In this document: in pieces, positions 7,367 through 15,544 of the stretch
Layout of the letters: the number at the start of each line of letters is the position of its first letter
Position numbering within the stretch: position 1 is the stretch's first letter
From: Actinoallomurus spadix
Lineage (GTDB): Bacteria; Actinomycetota; Actinomycetes; Streptosporangiales; Streptosporangiaceae
Reading direction: 5' to 3'
Length of the DNA stretch: 64,000 nucleotides
NCBI RefSeq assembly: GCF_024055725.1
Contig: NZ_JAMXMX010000004.1
Span: forward strand, 310,001-374,000
Position numbers and translations under genes: made by a program
Notes under the pieces: model-generated
What the model was told of the DNA's origin: nothing
Databases searched by the model: none
The model's input: the letters and a program-made list of their open reading frames with translations, nothing else

Positions 7367-8323
7367 TCACCGTGACGGTGGGACCGTCACGCCGGCGCCG
7401 ACCCGGGCCACGATCTCGCGGAGCCACAAGTGCGCCGCGTCGTGGGTGTGGACCGGATGCCACCACAGGGCCTCGCGGAGGGGGACGGCCTCGTACGGGG
7501 GCGCCAGGACGCGGATCGGGGCCGTTCCGCGCAGCCGGTCGGCGAGGAGCGCCTGGACGAGGGCGATCCTGCGGGTTCCGGCGACGAGGAAGGGCAGCGC
7601 CATGAACGAGTCCGCGGACACCTCGGCCTGCGGCTCGACGCCGAGCATGCTGAGCTGGCGGACGGCGGGGGCGTCGTAGGTCCGCTGGTACGTCGCCCAG
7701 GGCAGCCGTGACAGGTCCTCAATGGTCAGCCGTTCGCCGACCTCCGGGTTGTCCTCGGCGACCACGAAGACCCAGCGGTCGGTGAAGAGCTCGACGGCGG
7801 GGAAGCCGCCGATGACGCCGTGCGGCATGAGCAGGCCGTCGGACGTGCTCAGCACCGCCCCGGTGTGCTCGACGATGTCGGCCGTCGGCCTGCGGAAGTG
7901 GAGCCGGACGCCGGGCGCCTCGGCGTGGACGGCGCGGGTGAGCTCGGCGCCGAAGACGGCGACCGCGTAGTCGCTGGCGAGGAGCGTGAACTCGTGCTCC
8001 TCCTTGGCGGGGTCGAAGCCGGCGCGGCTGCTGAACACCCGTTCGAGCAGGTCGCAGGCGGTGCCGGTCCGGTCCCGCAGGGCCATGCCGAGGGCGGTCA
8101 GCTCGTAGCGGCCGCCGGCCCGCGCGAGCAGGTCGTCGTCGAAGTGGCGGCGCAGCCGGGCGAGCGCCGCGCTCATCGCCGGCTGGCTGAGGCCGATGCG
8201 CTGCCCGGCCCGCGTGACGTTGCGCTCCTCCAGCAGGGCGCGGAGGGCGATGACGAGGTTGAGGTCCAGGCTGGCGAGGTTCACGGCGGTCCCGTACTGG
8301 TCGGTCGATGGTATCCACCGCAT
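7367..8323 (-). CDS. LysR-family transcriptional regulator
   Basis: 318 residues. The N-terminal winged HTH is clear (LDLNLVIALRALLEERNVTRAGQRIGLSQPAMSAALARLR), followed by a type 2 periplasmic-binding-like effector domain. The N-terminus and the HFDDDLLAR block resemble the NodD/NahR/PcpR-type group, which sense aromatic compounds. It is divergent from the ring-cleavage operon starting at 8409 and probably activates it. It is also followed closely by nagB and nagA, but that may only be read-through. The start may be ATG 8323 or the GTG 14 codons later just before NLASLDLNL; neither has a strong RBS. Confidence 0.9.
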   Translation of the reverse strand: MRWIPSTDQYGTAVNLASLDLNLVIALRALLEERNVTRAGQRIGLSQPAMSAALARLRRHFDDDLLARAGGRYELTALGMALRDRTGTACDLLERVFSSRAGFDPAKEEHEFTLLASDYAVAVFGAELTRAVHAEAPGVRLHFRRPTADIVEHTGAVLSTSDGLLMPHGVIGGFPAVELFTDRWVFVVAEDNPEVGERLTIEDLSRLPWATYQRTYDAPAVRQLSMLGVEPQAEVSADSFMALPFLVAGTRRIALVQALLADRLRGTAPIRVLAPPYEAVPLREALWWHPVHTHDAAHLWLREIVARVGAGVTVPPSR

Positions 8324-8408
8324 GGATGATCATAATCCGAACAATCGATTTCCCTTATCCATGTGGGTGGCCTCAGATTAGTCGCACCGTCATCAGGAGG
8401 ACATCCAC
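8324..8408. promoter_or_regulatory. Divergent LysR-type promoter region
   Basis: An 85-bp AT-rich gap between the LysR gene and the catabolic operon. It holds the palindrome ATGATCAT (8326-8333) and an ATAATCCG...CCCTTAT arrangement with T-N11-A spacing options, as expected for LysR boxes. CAGGAGG, the RBS of the first catabolic gene, is at its right end. The exact box was not resolved. Confidence 0.5.
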
Positions 8409-9401
8409 GTGAAACTCACAGCCGCGGCGACGGGGTTCTCCGGTCCGTTCGCCCTCGGAACCCTCTCCGCGCCGGGACGCCCACCGTTCCCCGGTCTGGT
8501 CGTGCCGGACGGCCGGGTGCTCGACCTCGCCGCCGCCCTCGGCCTGCCCGACGTACGGGCGCTGCTTGAGCGCTGGGACAAGGTCCTCCCGCGCCTGGCC
8601 GAACTCGCCGCCGGCACGGGACGGGACTGGCTGCCGCTGGACGGCCTGCGCGTCCACGCGCCGGTCGAGCCGCGGCAGATCTTCCAGTCGGGCGCCAACT
8701 ACCGCACCCACGTGATCGACCTGGCCGTCGCCCACGAGCCGGAGGGCGGGCGGCCGGCCGAGCAGGTGCGGGCCGAGACCGCGGCGATGATGGACCGCCG
8801 GGCGGCCGAGGACCAGCCGTACCTGTTCATCGGCCTGCCGTCGGCGATCACCGGGCCGTACGACGACGTCGTCCTGCCGTACTGGTGCCGCAAGCCCGAC
8901 TGGGAGCTGGAGCTGGCCGCCGTGATCGGCCGCCCGGCCTTCCGCGTCCGGCCCGACGAGGCGCTCGAACACGTCGCGGCGTACACGATCGCCAACGACC
9001 TGACCGCCCGCGAGCTGGTGTTCCGCCGGGACATGCCCGAGATCGGCGCGGACTGGCTGCGCAGCAAGAACGCGCCCGGCTTCACGCCCCTGGGGCCGTG
9101 GCTGGTCCCGGCCGGATTCGCCGGCGACCCGGGCGACCTGCAGGTCACGCTGCGGCTGAACGGCCAGGTCATGCAGGACGAGTCGACCCAGGACATGATC
9201 TTCGACCTCGCCCGGCTGATCTCCTACGCCTCGCAGACGACGACGCTCCTGCCCGGCGACCTCGTGCTCACCGGCAGCCCCGCCGGCAACGGCATGCGCT
9301 GGGGGCGGCTGCTGCGCGACGGCGACGTCATGGAGGGCACGATCACCGGGCTGGGCGCCCAGCGCACCCGCTGCGTCGCGGAGGCCCGCGATGACGCTTG
9401 A
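8409..9401 (+). CDS. Fumarylacetoacetate hydrolase family protein
   Basis: 330 residues. The FAH fold acts on beta-keto or enol acids, as hydrolase, decarboxylase or hydratase. Visible are FQSGANYRTHVID, the metal ligand region KPDWELELAAVIGR (the conserved E.E pair), AYTIANDLTAREL and the C-terminal LPGDLVLTGSPAGNG. Starts at GTG 8409 after CAGGAGG. It is the first gene of a six-gene rightward operon and overlaps the next gene by 11 bp. In meta-cleavage pathways FAH members process the ring-opened product; the exact step is not decided here, and the operon carries a second member at 13489. Confidence 0.85.
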   Translation: MKLTAAATGFSGPFALGTLSAPGRPPFPGLVVPDGRVLDLAAALGLPDVRALLERWDKVLPRLAELAAGTGRDWLPLDGLRVHAPVEPRQIFQSGANYRTHVIDLAVAHEPEGGRPAEQVRAETAAMMDRRAAEDQPYLFIGLPSAITGPYDDVVLPYWCRKPDWELELAAVIGRPAFRVRPDEALEHVAAYTIANDLTARELVFRRDMPEIGADWLRSKNAPGFTPLGPWLVPAGFAGDPGDLQVTLRLNGQVMQDESTQDMIFDLARLISYASQTTTLLPGDLVLTGSPAGNGMRWGRLLRDGDVMEGTITGLGAQRTRCVAEARDDA

Positions 9402-10353
9402 CCGCACCGACCCGGAGACCGCGATCGCCGAGGCGGCCCGGGCGTACTCGAACTGGGGGCGCTGGGGCGAGGACGACCGTCTCGGCACCCTCAACTTCCT
9501 CACCGAGGAGGCGCGGCGGGCGGGCGCCGCGCTCGTGCGCCGGGGCGTGAGCTTCTCGCTGTCCCTGAGGTTCGACATGGACGGGCCGCAGAAGGGCTGG
9601 CGGCGGCGCACGAACCCGGTGCACACGATGCTGGACACGGGCACGGACGCGGCACTGGGCAACCAGGGCTTCCCGCACGGGATCGGCGGCGCCGACGACG
9701 TGATCGCGATGCCGCTGCAGTGCTCCACGCAGTGGGACGGGCTCGGGCACATCTTCGACCACGGCCGGGCGTGGAACGGCCGTCCGGCGGAGAAGGTCGT
9801 CACCTCCGACGGCGACCTCGTCACCGGGATCGAGCACATGGCCCCGCACGTGGCCGGGCGCGGCGTCCTGCTGGACGTCGGGCGGGTCGTCGGCACGGAC
9901 GGCGAACTGCCCGACGGCTTCGCCGTCACCGAGGAGCACCTGACCGCGACGGCCGAGGAGCACGGGGTCACCGTCGGCCGCGGCGACATCGTGTGCGTGC
10001 GGACCGGGCGGCTGGCGCGGGCCCGCCGTGAGGGCTGGGGCGAGTACGCGGGCGGGCCGTCGCCCGGGCTGTCGTTCACCACCGCCGGCTGGCTGCACCG
10101 CACCGAGATCGCCGCGATCGCCACCGACACCTGGGGGTTCGAGGTGCGGCCGAACGAGTTCGACCATGCCTTCCAGCCGCTGCACCAGGTCGCCATCCCC
10201 AACATCGGGCTGCTGATCGGCGAGATGTGGGACCTGGACGCGCTCGCCGCCGACTGCGCCGCCGACGGGACCTACGAGTTCTGGCTCACCGCCGCGCCCC
10301 TGCCCATCACCGGAGCCGTCGGCTCTCCGGTCAACCCCATCGCCGTCAAGTGA
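9391..10353 (+). CDS. Cyclase-family metal hydrolase (kynurenine formamidase/isatin hydrolase fold)
   Basis: 320 residues, PF04199-type. The metal-binding segment is STQWDGLGHIFDHG, the variant seen in the larger cyclase-like subfamily instead of HxGTHxD. Other marks are the N-terminal NWGRWGEDDRLGTLNFLT and VRPNEFDHAFQPLHQVAIPN near the end. Known members open the amide of N-formylkynurenine or isatin with a Mn or Zn ion. The overlap with the gene before indicates translational coupling. In this operon it may open a lactam or lactone (inference). Confidence 0.8.
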   Translation: MTLDRTDPETAIAEAARAYSNWGRWGEDDRLGTLNFLTEEARRAGAALVRRGVSFSLSLRFDMDGPQKGWRRRTNPVHTMLDTGTDAALGNQGFPHGIGGADDVIAMPLQCSTQWDGLGHIFDHGRAWNGRPAEKVVTSDGDLVTGIEHMAPHVAGRGVLLDVGRVVGTDGELPDGFAVTEEHLTATAEEHGVTVGRGDIVCVRTGRLARARREGWGEYAGGPSPGLSFTTAGWLHRTEIAAIATDTWGFEVRPNEFDHAFQPLHQVAIPNIGLLIGEMWDLDALAADCAADGTYEFWLTAAPLPITGAVGSPVNPIAVK

Positions 10354-10394
10354 CCCGTCAAGCGATCAGCCAAGTGATCCGGAGGGAGCCGGCC

Positions 10395-11519
10395 ATGCCC
10401 CGTGTCCGCAAGGTGCTCGTCGTGGGAGGAGGAACGTCCGGCAACGCGGTGACCGTGCTGCTGCGCCGGGCCGGTGTCGAGGTCGACCTCGTGGAGCTCG
10501 AATCCGGCTGGAACGTCCGCGGGTCCGGCATCACGCTGCAGGGCAACGCCCTGCGCGTCCTGCGCGAACTCGGCGTCTGGGACGAGGTCCGCGCGCACGG
10601 CTTCGCGTTCGACACCGTCGGGCTGACCGCGCCGGACGGGACGGTCCTGCACGTCGCCGAGGACCTTCGCACCGGCGGGCCCGACCTGCCCGCCACCGTC
10701 GGCATGCAACGGCCCACGCTGCAGCGGATCCTCACCGACGCGGTCCGCGCGTCCGGCGCACGGGTCCGCCTCGGCACCACGGTCGAGACCCTCGCCCAGG
10801 ACGACGACGGCGTCGACGTGGTCTTCACCGACGGCGCCGCCGGCCGGTACGACCTCGTCGTGGCCGCCGACGGCCGCGCGTCGGCGACCCGCGCCCTGGC
10901 CGGCGTCCCGGACCGGCCCGAGCCCATCGGCATGGCGATCTGGCGGGTCCCCGCCCCGCGCCCCGCGGGCGTCGAGCGCACCGACCTGACCTACGGCGGT
11001 CCCTGCTACATCGCCGGGTACTGCCCCACCGGGCCGGACACCGTCTACGCCTACCTGGTCGAGCCCAACCGGGACCGGGGCGCCGTCGCCCCCGCCGCGT
11101 ACGCCGAAGAGATGCGGCGGCTCGCCGCGGGGTACGGCGGGGCCTGGGCTGAGATCCGCGAGTCCATCACCGACCCCGGCCAGGTCAACTACACCTGGTT
11201 CGACCAGATGCTGGTCGAGGACGCCTGGCACCGCGGCCGGGTCGTGCTCGTCGGCGACGCCGCGCACTGCTGCCCGCCGACGCTGGCCCAGGGCGCCGCG
11301 ATGGCCCTGGAGGACGCCCTGGTCCTCACCCGCCTGCTCGCCGGCGACGACGCGCTGCACGACGCCCTCACGGAGTACCACCGGCGCCGTCTCCCCCGCG
11401 TCCGGATGGTCGTCGAGGGCTCCGTGCAGCTGTGCCGGTGGCTGATGGACGGCGTACGCGACGCCGACGTGCCCGGCCTCATGGGCCGCACCCTGACCGC
11501 GCTGGAGAGGCACCCGTGA
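10395..11519 (+). CDS. FAD-dependent aromatic hydroxylase-type monooxygenase
   Basis: 374 residues, class A flavoprotein monooxygenase. The FAD-binding GxGxxG motif is at the N-terminus (VLVVGGGTSGNAVTVLLRRA), the DG motif at DLVVAADGRASATR, and the GD motif at GRVVLVGDAAHCCPPTLAQG. Such enzymes hydroxylate phenolic rings with NAD(P)H and oxygen before ring cleavage. GGAGGGAG precedes ATG 10395. Its TGA overlaps the GTG of the next gene. Together with the extradiol dioxygenase two genes on it would make and open a catechol-like or hydroquinone-like ring. Confidence 0.9.
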   Translation: MPRVRKVLVVGGGTSGNAVTVLLRRAGVEVDLVELESGWNVRGSGITLQGNALRVLRELGVWDEVRAHGFAFDTVGLTAPDGTVLHVAEDLRTGGPDLPATVGMQRPTLQRILTDAVRASGARVRLGTTVETLAQDDDGVDVVFTDGAAGRYDLVVAADGRASATRALAGVPDRPEPIGMAIWRVPAPRPAGVERTDLTYGGPCYIAGYCPTGPDTVYAYLVEPNRDRGAVAPAAYAEEMRRLAAGYGGAWAEIRESITDPGQVNYTWFDQMLVEDAWHRGRVVLVGDAAHCCPPTLAQGAAMALEDALVLTRLLAGDDALHDALTEYHRRRLPRVRMVVEGSVQLCRWLMDGVRDADVPGLMGRTLTALERHP

Positions 11520-12529
11520 CCGAGACCCCGACGATCGACGTGCACGCGCACGTCCTCCTGCCCCAGGTCGAGGAGGCCGTCGCCGGGCGGTCCGGCCTGG
11601 CCGCCGCCCGTGAACTGGACGCCCGCCGCAACGGCCCCGACGCCCTCGCCGTCAGCGCGGCGATGATCCGCGAGCGGATCCCGAGGCTCACGGACGTCAC
11701 CGCGCGGCTCGCCGCGATGGACGCCGCGGGCGTCGACGTGCAGCTCGTCTCGCCCTCCCCGTCGCACTACCACTACTGGGCGGAACCCGACCTCGCCCGT
11801 ACGGTGTGGCGGCTCGCGAACGCCGGCACCGCCGCGCACTGCGCCCAGGCGCCCGGCCGGCTGTACGGCCTGGGCCTCGTCCCACTGCAGCACCCGGACC
11901 TGGCCGCCGAGGCGCTGGACGACGCCCTGGGCCACGGGCTGCGCGGTGTGGAGATCTCCAGTCACGCGCCGGGCCGGGAGCTGTCCGACCCCGCGTACGA
12001 GCCGTTCTGGGCCCGTGCGGAGGAGACGGAGGCGATCGTGTTCCTGCATCCGTTCGGGTGCACGCTCGACGAGCGCCTGGACCGGTGGTACTTGTCGAAC
12101 ACCGTCGGCCAGCCCACCGAGAACGCCGTCGCCCTGTCGCACCTGATCTTCTCCGGCGTCCTCGACCGCCACCCCGGGCTGAAGATCATCGCCGCGCACG
12201 GCGGCGGCTACCTGCCCACCCACATCGGCCGCTCCGACCACGCCTGGCGGGCCCGCTCCGACGCCCGCGGCTGCGCCCACCCGCCCGGCACGTACCTGCG
12301 GCGGCTCCACTTCGACTCCCTCGTCCACGACCCGCACGTGCTGCGGGAGCTCGTCCGCGTCGCGGGCGCCGACCGGGTGCTGCTCGGCTCGGACTTCCCG
12401 TTCGACATGGGCACCGAGGACCCGCTCGGCGCGCTGCGCGCCGCGGGCCTGCCCGCCCCCGACCACGACGCCGTACGCGGCGGCAACGCCGCCGCGCTCC
12501 TGCGCCTCGACCGAGGAGAACAGCCATGA
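11516..12529 (+). CDS. Amidohydrolase-2 family protein (ACMSD/resorcylate decarboxylase type)
   Basis: 337 residues. Metal ligands of the ACMSD group are visible: IDVHAHVLLP at the N-terminus, VFLHPFGCTL in the middle, IIAAHGGGYLP and the late Asp in VLLGSDFPFDMG. Known relatives decarboxylate aromatic or muconate-type acids without cofactor, or hydrolyse C-C bonds. GTG 11516 overlaps the preceding stop (GTGA) and the stop overlaps the next ATG (ATGA), so this is a tightly coupled operon gene. A decarboxylase role is the likeliest in a ring-degradation set (inference). Confidence 0.87.
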   Translation: MTETPTIDVHAHVLLPQVEEAVAGRSGLAAARELDARRNGPDALAVSAAMIRERIPRLTDVTARLAAMDAAGVDVQLVSPSPSHYHYWAEPDLARTVWRLANAGTAAHCAQAPGRLYGLGLVPLQHPDLAAEALDDALGHGLRGVEISSHAPGRELSDPAYEPFWARAEETEAIVFLHPFGCTLDERLDRWYLSNTVGQPTENAVALSHLIFSGVLDRHPGLKIIAAHGGGYLPTHIGRSDHAWRARSDARGCAHPPGTYLRRLHFDSLVHDPHVLRELVRVAGADRVLLGSDFPFDMGTEDPLGALRAAGLPAPDHDAVRGGNAAALLRLDRGEQP

Positions 12530-13464
12530 TCGACCGTCCCCTCACCCACCTGCGGCACGTCGACCTCGCCGTGCCCGACTACGACCGGCAACTCGACTTC
12601 TACACCGGCGTGTGGGGCCTGACCACGGTCGCCGAGGACTCCGGCATCGCCTTCCTCGCCGCCGAGGGCAGCCCCGAACAGTACGTGATCCGGCTCCGCA
12701 GGGCCGGGGACAAGCGCCTGGACCTCGTCTCGTACGGGGCGGCGTCCCCGGCCGACGTGGACGCCCTCGCCGAGCGCCTGATCGCGGACGGCGTCCGGCC
12801 GATCTCCCGGCCGGGGACCCTGGACACCCCGGGCGGCGGATACGGCTTCCGGTTCTTCGACGTCGACGGCCGGACGATCGAGGTCTCCGCCGACGTCGCC
12901 GCCCGGCGGCACCGGCGCATCGAGGAGCGCGAGTCGATCCCCGTCCGGCTCTCCCACGTGGTCCTCAACTCCCCCGACCTGAACCGCACCCGCGCCTGGT
13001 ACGAACGCCACCTCGGCTTCCGTCTCTCCGACACGCTCGGCCACCCGCGCATGGGCGAGGTCATGCACTTCATGCGGATCAGCTCCCAGCACCACAGCAT
13101 GGCCATCGCGCGGGGCCCGCACACCTCCCTGCACCACGTCTCCTTCGAGATGCGCGGCCTCGACGAGTACATGCGCGGATCCGGCCGGGTCATCCGCGCC
13201 GGGTTCCGCAAGATCTGGGGGCCCGGCCGGCACCTGGCGGGCGACAACACCTTCACCTACTTCCTGGACCCACACGGCAACACGGTCGAGTACACGACCG
13301 AGCTGGAGGAGCTGGACGAGGACACCTGGCACCCGCACGTCTACGACTTCTCCGAGCCGGAGGTCACCGACCAGTGGGGCACCGCGAACGCGATGAACGA
13401 GTTCGTCGCCAAGGAGTCCTTCAACGACCCCGACCACGGCTGCTTCGTCGCCCCGCCGGTCTGA
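12526..13464 (+). CDS. Type I extradiol ring-cleavage dioxygenase (two VOC domains)
   Basis: 312 residues in two VOC modules, the layout of 2,3-dihydroxybiphenyl/catechol 2,3-dioxygenases. Domain 1 starts LRHVDLAVPDYDRQLDFYTG. The catalytic C-terminal module carries the His of LSHVVLNSPDL, the His of SLHHVSFEM and the Glu of PHGNTVEYTTE: the 2-His-1-carboxylate iron set. It cleaves a catechol next to the diol with oxygen. ATG 12526 overlaps the preceding stop. The closing YDFSEPEVTDQWG is typical of the family. The substrate is unknown. Confidence 0.9.
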   Translation: MIDRPLTHLRHVDLAVPDYDRQLDFYTGVWGLTTVAEDSGIAFLAAEGSPEQYVIRLRRAGDKRLDLVSYGAASPADVDALAERLIADGVRPISRPGTLDTPGGGYGFRFFDVDGRTIEVSADVAARRHRRIEERESIPVRLSHVVLNSPDLNRTRAWYERHLGFRLSDTLGHPRMGEVMHFMRISSQHHSMAIARGPHTSLHHVSFEMRGLDEYMRGSGRVIRAGFRKIWGPGRHLAGDNTFTYFLDPHGNTVEYTTELEELDEDTWHPHVYDFSEPEVTDQWGTANAMNEFVAKESFNDPDHGCFVAPPV

Positions 13465-13488
13465 CCGCCCGTCTCCGAAGGAAGACCC

Positions 13489-14433
13489 ATGCGCATCGCC
13501 ACCTACGAGCACCGGGGTTCCCGCCGCTGCGGCGTCGTCGAGGGCGCCGCGGTGCGCCCCTTCCCCGACGGCACCGACCTGCTCGGCCTGCTCGGCTCCG
13601 GTGGGCTCGCCGACCCTCCCCCGGCCGGGGCGGCCGTCCCGCTGAGCGAGGTCCGCCTGCTGCCGCCGCTGCGGCCGCCCACCGTCCGGGACTTCGTCGC
13701 GTTCGAGGAGCACGTCGAGGGGGTGCGCCGCAGCGTCGACGGGGCGGCCGGCGTGCCGGACGCCTGGTACGACGCCCCGACCTTCTACTTCACCAACCCG
13801 TACGCGGTGATCGGCCCCGGCGACGACGTGCCGATGCCGCCCGGCAGCCGGGCGCTGGACTTCGAGCTCGAGGTCGCCGTGGTCATCGGCCGGGAGGGCC
13901 GCGACCTGACCCCCGAGCAGGCCCGCGCCCACATCGCCGGGTACACGCTGTTCAACGACTGGTCGGCGCGCGACCTGCAGTCCCGCGAGATGCAGGTCGG
14001 CCTCGGCCCCTGCAAGGGCAAGGACACCGCCACCACCCTCGGCCCGTACCTCGTGACCCCGGACGAGCTGGAGCCCTACCGCGACGCCGACGGCCTCCTC
14101 CGCCTCGCCCTCACCGCGGAGGTCAACGGCGAGGTCGTCGGAACGGACCTGCTGTCCAACATGAGCTGGACGTTCGAGGAGATGATCGCCTACGCCTCCC
14201 GGGGCACCTGGGTCCGCCCCGGCGACGTGCTCGGCTCGGGGACCTGCGGCAACGGCGGCTGCCTCGCGGAGCTGTGGGGCCTCCGGGGGGAGCGCACTCC
14301 CCCGCCGCTGCGGCCCGGCGACACGGTGACGCTCACCGCCGAGGGCATCGGCGCCATCTCCAACACGGTCGTCCCCGGCACCGCCCCCGTGGCCGTACCG
14401 CGCGGCCGCAGGCGCGACCGGAGCCGCCCGTGA
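13489..14433 (+). CDS. Fumarylacetoacetate hydrolase family protein (second copy in operon)
   Basis: 314 residues. Shows the FAH metal site DFELEVAVVIGREG, TLFNDWSARDLQSREM and the SGTCGNGGC region near the C-terminus. It is clearly a different subfamily from the protein at 8409 (YFTNPYAVIGPGDD, KGKDTATTLGPYL) and closer to FAH/acylpyruvate hydrolases. GAAGGAAG precedes the ATG. As last gene of the operon it is followed by a strong hairpin. A division of labour is likely: one FAH enzyme acts on the ring-cleavage product, the other on a later acylpyruvate (inference). Confidence 0.87.
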   Translation: MRIATYEHRGSRRCGVVEGAAVRPFPDGTDLLGLLGSGGLADPPPAGAAVPLSEVRLLPPLRPPTVRDFVAFEEHVEGVRRSVDGAAGVPDAWYDAPTFYFTNPYAVIGPGDDVPMPPGSRALDFELEVAVVIGREGRDLTPEQARAHIAGYTLFNDWSARDLQSREMQVGLGPCKGKDTATTLGPYLVTPDELEPYRDADGLLRLALTAEVNGEVVGTDLLSNMSWTFEEMIAYASRGTWVRPGDVLGSGTCGNGGCLAELWGLRGERTPPPLRPGDTVTLTAEGIGAISNTVVPGTAPVAVPRGRRRDRSRP

Positions 14434-14473
14434 CCAGGCTGGGAAGGAGCGTCGCGCTCCGGGGATGACTCCA

Positions 14474-14515
14474 GGGTGATCCGGAGCAGCCCCTCCAGAC
14501 TGCTCCGGATCACCC
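14474..14515 (+). terminator. Terminator hairpin of the ring-cleavage operon
   Basis: A perfect 16-bp inverted repeat (GGGTGATCCGGAGCAG at 14474-14489 and its complement at 14500-14515) with a 10-nt loop, 40 bp after the last catabolic gene. No U tract follows. Confidence 0.8.
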
Positions 14516-14713
14516 CGGGCGGTACCGCCCCTACCGAACCGCCCCCGCGTGTCCGGTGATGAGACGGCGCTGATGGAAGATGGCCACGGCGCGCTGAGGC
14601 CCTTACAGGGAACCCTCCGGCGGCCGTTTCCGGCTACCCCCGGATTCGGGGATGGCCGCGCCGGAGAGGCGGGTCCTACACTCGCCGACCATGAGCACTG
14701 GCAGCGTGCCCCG

Positions 14714-15544
14714 ATGACGCCGCGCGCCACGCCTGCCGCCGTCACGCGCGTCACGGCGCCGTCCGGGGCCGTCCGGGACCTCCCCGAGCACGAGCGGCTG
14801 GTGTTCGGCCGCGGGCCGGACGCCGACCTGGTGATCTCCGCGGACCGGGGGCTCTCCCGCCGGGCGGGGGTGATCAGCGCCCTGTGCGGAGGCGCGTGGG
14901 TGGCCAACCTCAGCCGGACGCACGCGCTGTACGCCGAGAGCGACGGGTACCAGATCCGGCTGCCGCCGATGGAGAACGGCGGCGAGCCGTCCGCCGGGTG
15001 GTTCATCCGGTCGGGCACGACGCTGGTGGGGTCACGGGGCATGCTCGACGAGGGCCAGGCCGTACGCGTGACGGTGCTCGCCGCGGTGACCGACGCCCTG
15101 GTGAGCCCGCCGGCGGCCCGGACGGAGGACGACTCGACGCTCCTCCCGCTGTACCTCGATCCGCACACCAAGCTCTTCCTGGTGGCGCTGCTCCTGTGCC
15201 GGCCGTGGCTGCTGGACCCGACCCGCACGACCCCGCTGCCGCGGACGCCGGAGATCGCCCGTGCGGCGCTGGAGGTGACGGACGCGTTCTACGAGATCGA
15301 GCAGTTCGACCACGACCCCGTCTTCCGCGACCGGCTCGCCGCCCGCGTCGGCGAGCACCTCAAGGTGCTTCGCCGCAAGATCAACTCGCGGGGGCTCGCC
15401 CGGGCCGGGACCCGGCTGTCCGACGAGGTGGTCGTCGGCGTGCTGATCGAGCACGCCATCGTCACCCCGGCCGACCTGGACCGCCTCGCCGACCCGTCCT
15501 GGTGCTCACGGCAGGAGGACCTGTGGTGGGACCGTTCGCGTTAG
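14714..15544 (+). CDS. FHA-domain protein
   Basis: 276 residues from ATG 14714. The N-terminal third is a forkhead-associated domain, a phosphothreonine reader: ERLVFGRGPDADLVISADRG with the conserved GR and the R of GLSRRAG, then VANLSRTHALY. The remainder is a helical domain of unknown function with EIEQFDHDPVFRDRL and a C-terminal DEVVVGVLIEHAIVTP that may form a winged helix. The stop overlaps that of the Ser/Thr kinase on the other strand by a few bases. A kinase substrate or partner role is inferred. The start is uncertain because no good RBS is seen; the frame is open to 14549. Confidence 0.75.
   Translation: MTPRATPAAVTRVTAPSGAVRDLPEHERLVFGRGPDADLVISADRGLSRRAGVISALCGGAWVANLSRTHALYAESDGYQIRLPPMENGGEPSAGWFIRSGTTLVGSRGMLDEGQAVRVTVLAAVTDALVSPPAARTEDDSTLLPLYLDPHTKLFLVALLLCRPWLLDPTRTTPLPRTPEIARAALEVTDAFYEIEQFDHDPVFRDRLAARVGEHLKVLRRKINSRGLARAGTRLSDEVVVGVLIEHAIVTPADLDRLADPSWCSRQEDLWWDRSR

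Noticed and set aside
14549-14713. N-terminal extension of the FHA protein
   Set aside because: The stretch shows no FHA-family similarity and crosses the region just after the terminator; ATG 14714 is more likely, though its RBS is weak.
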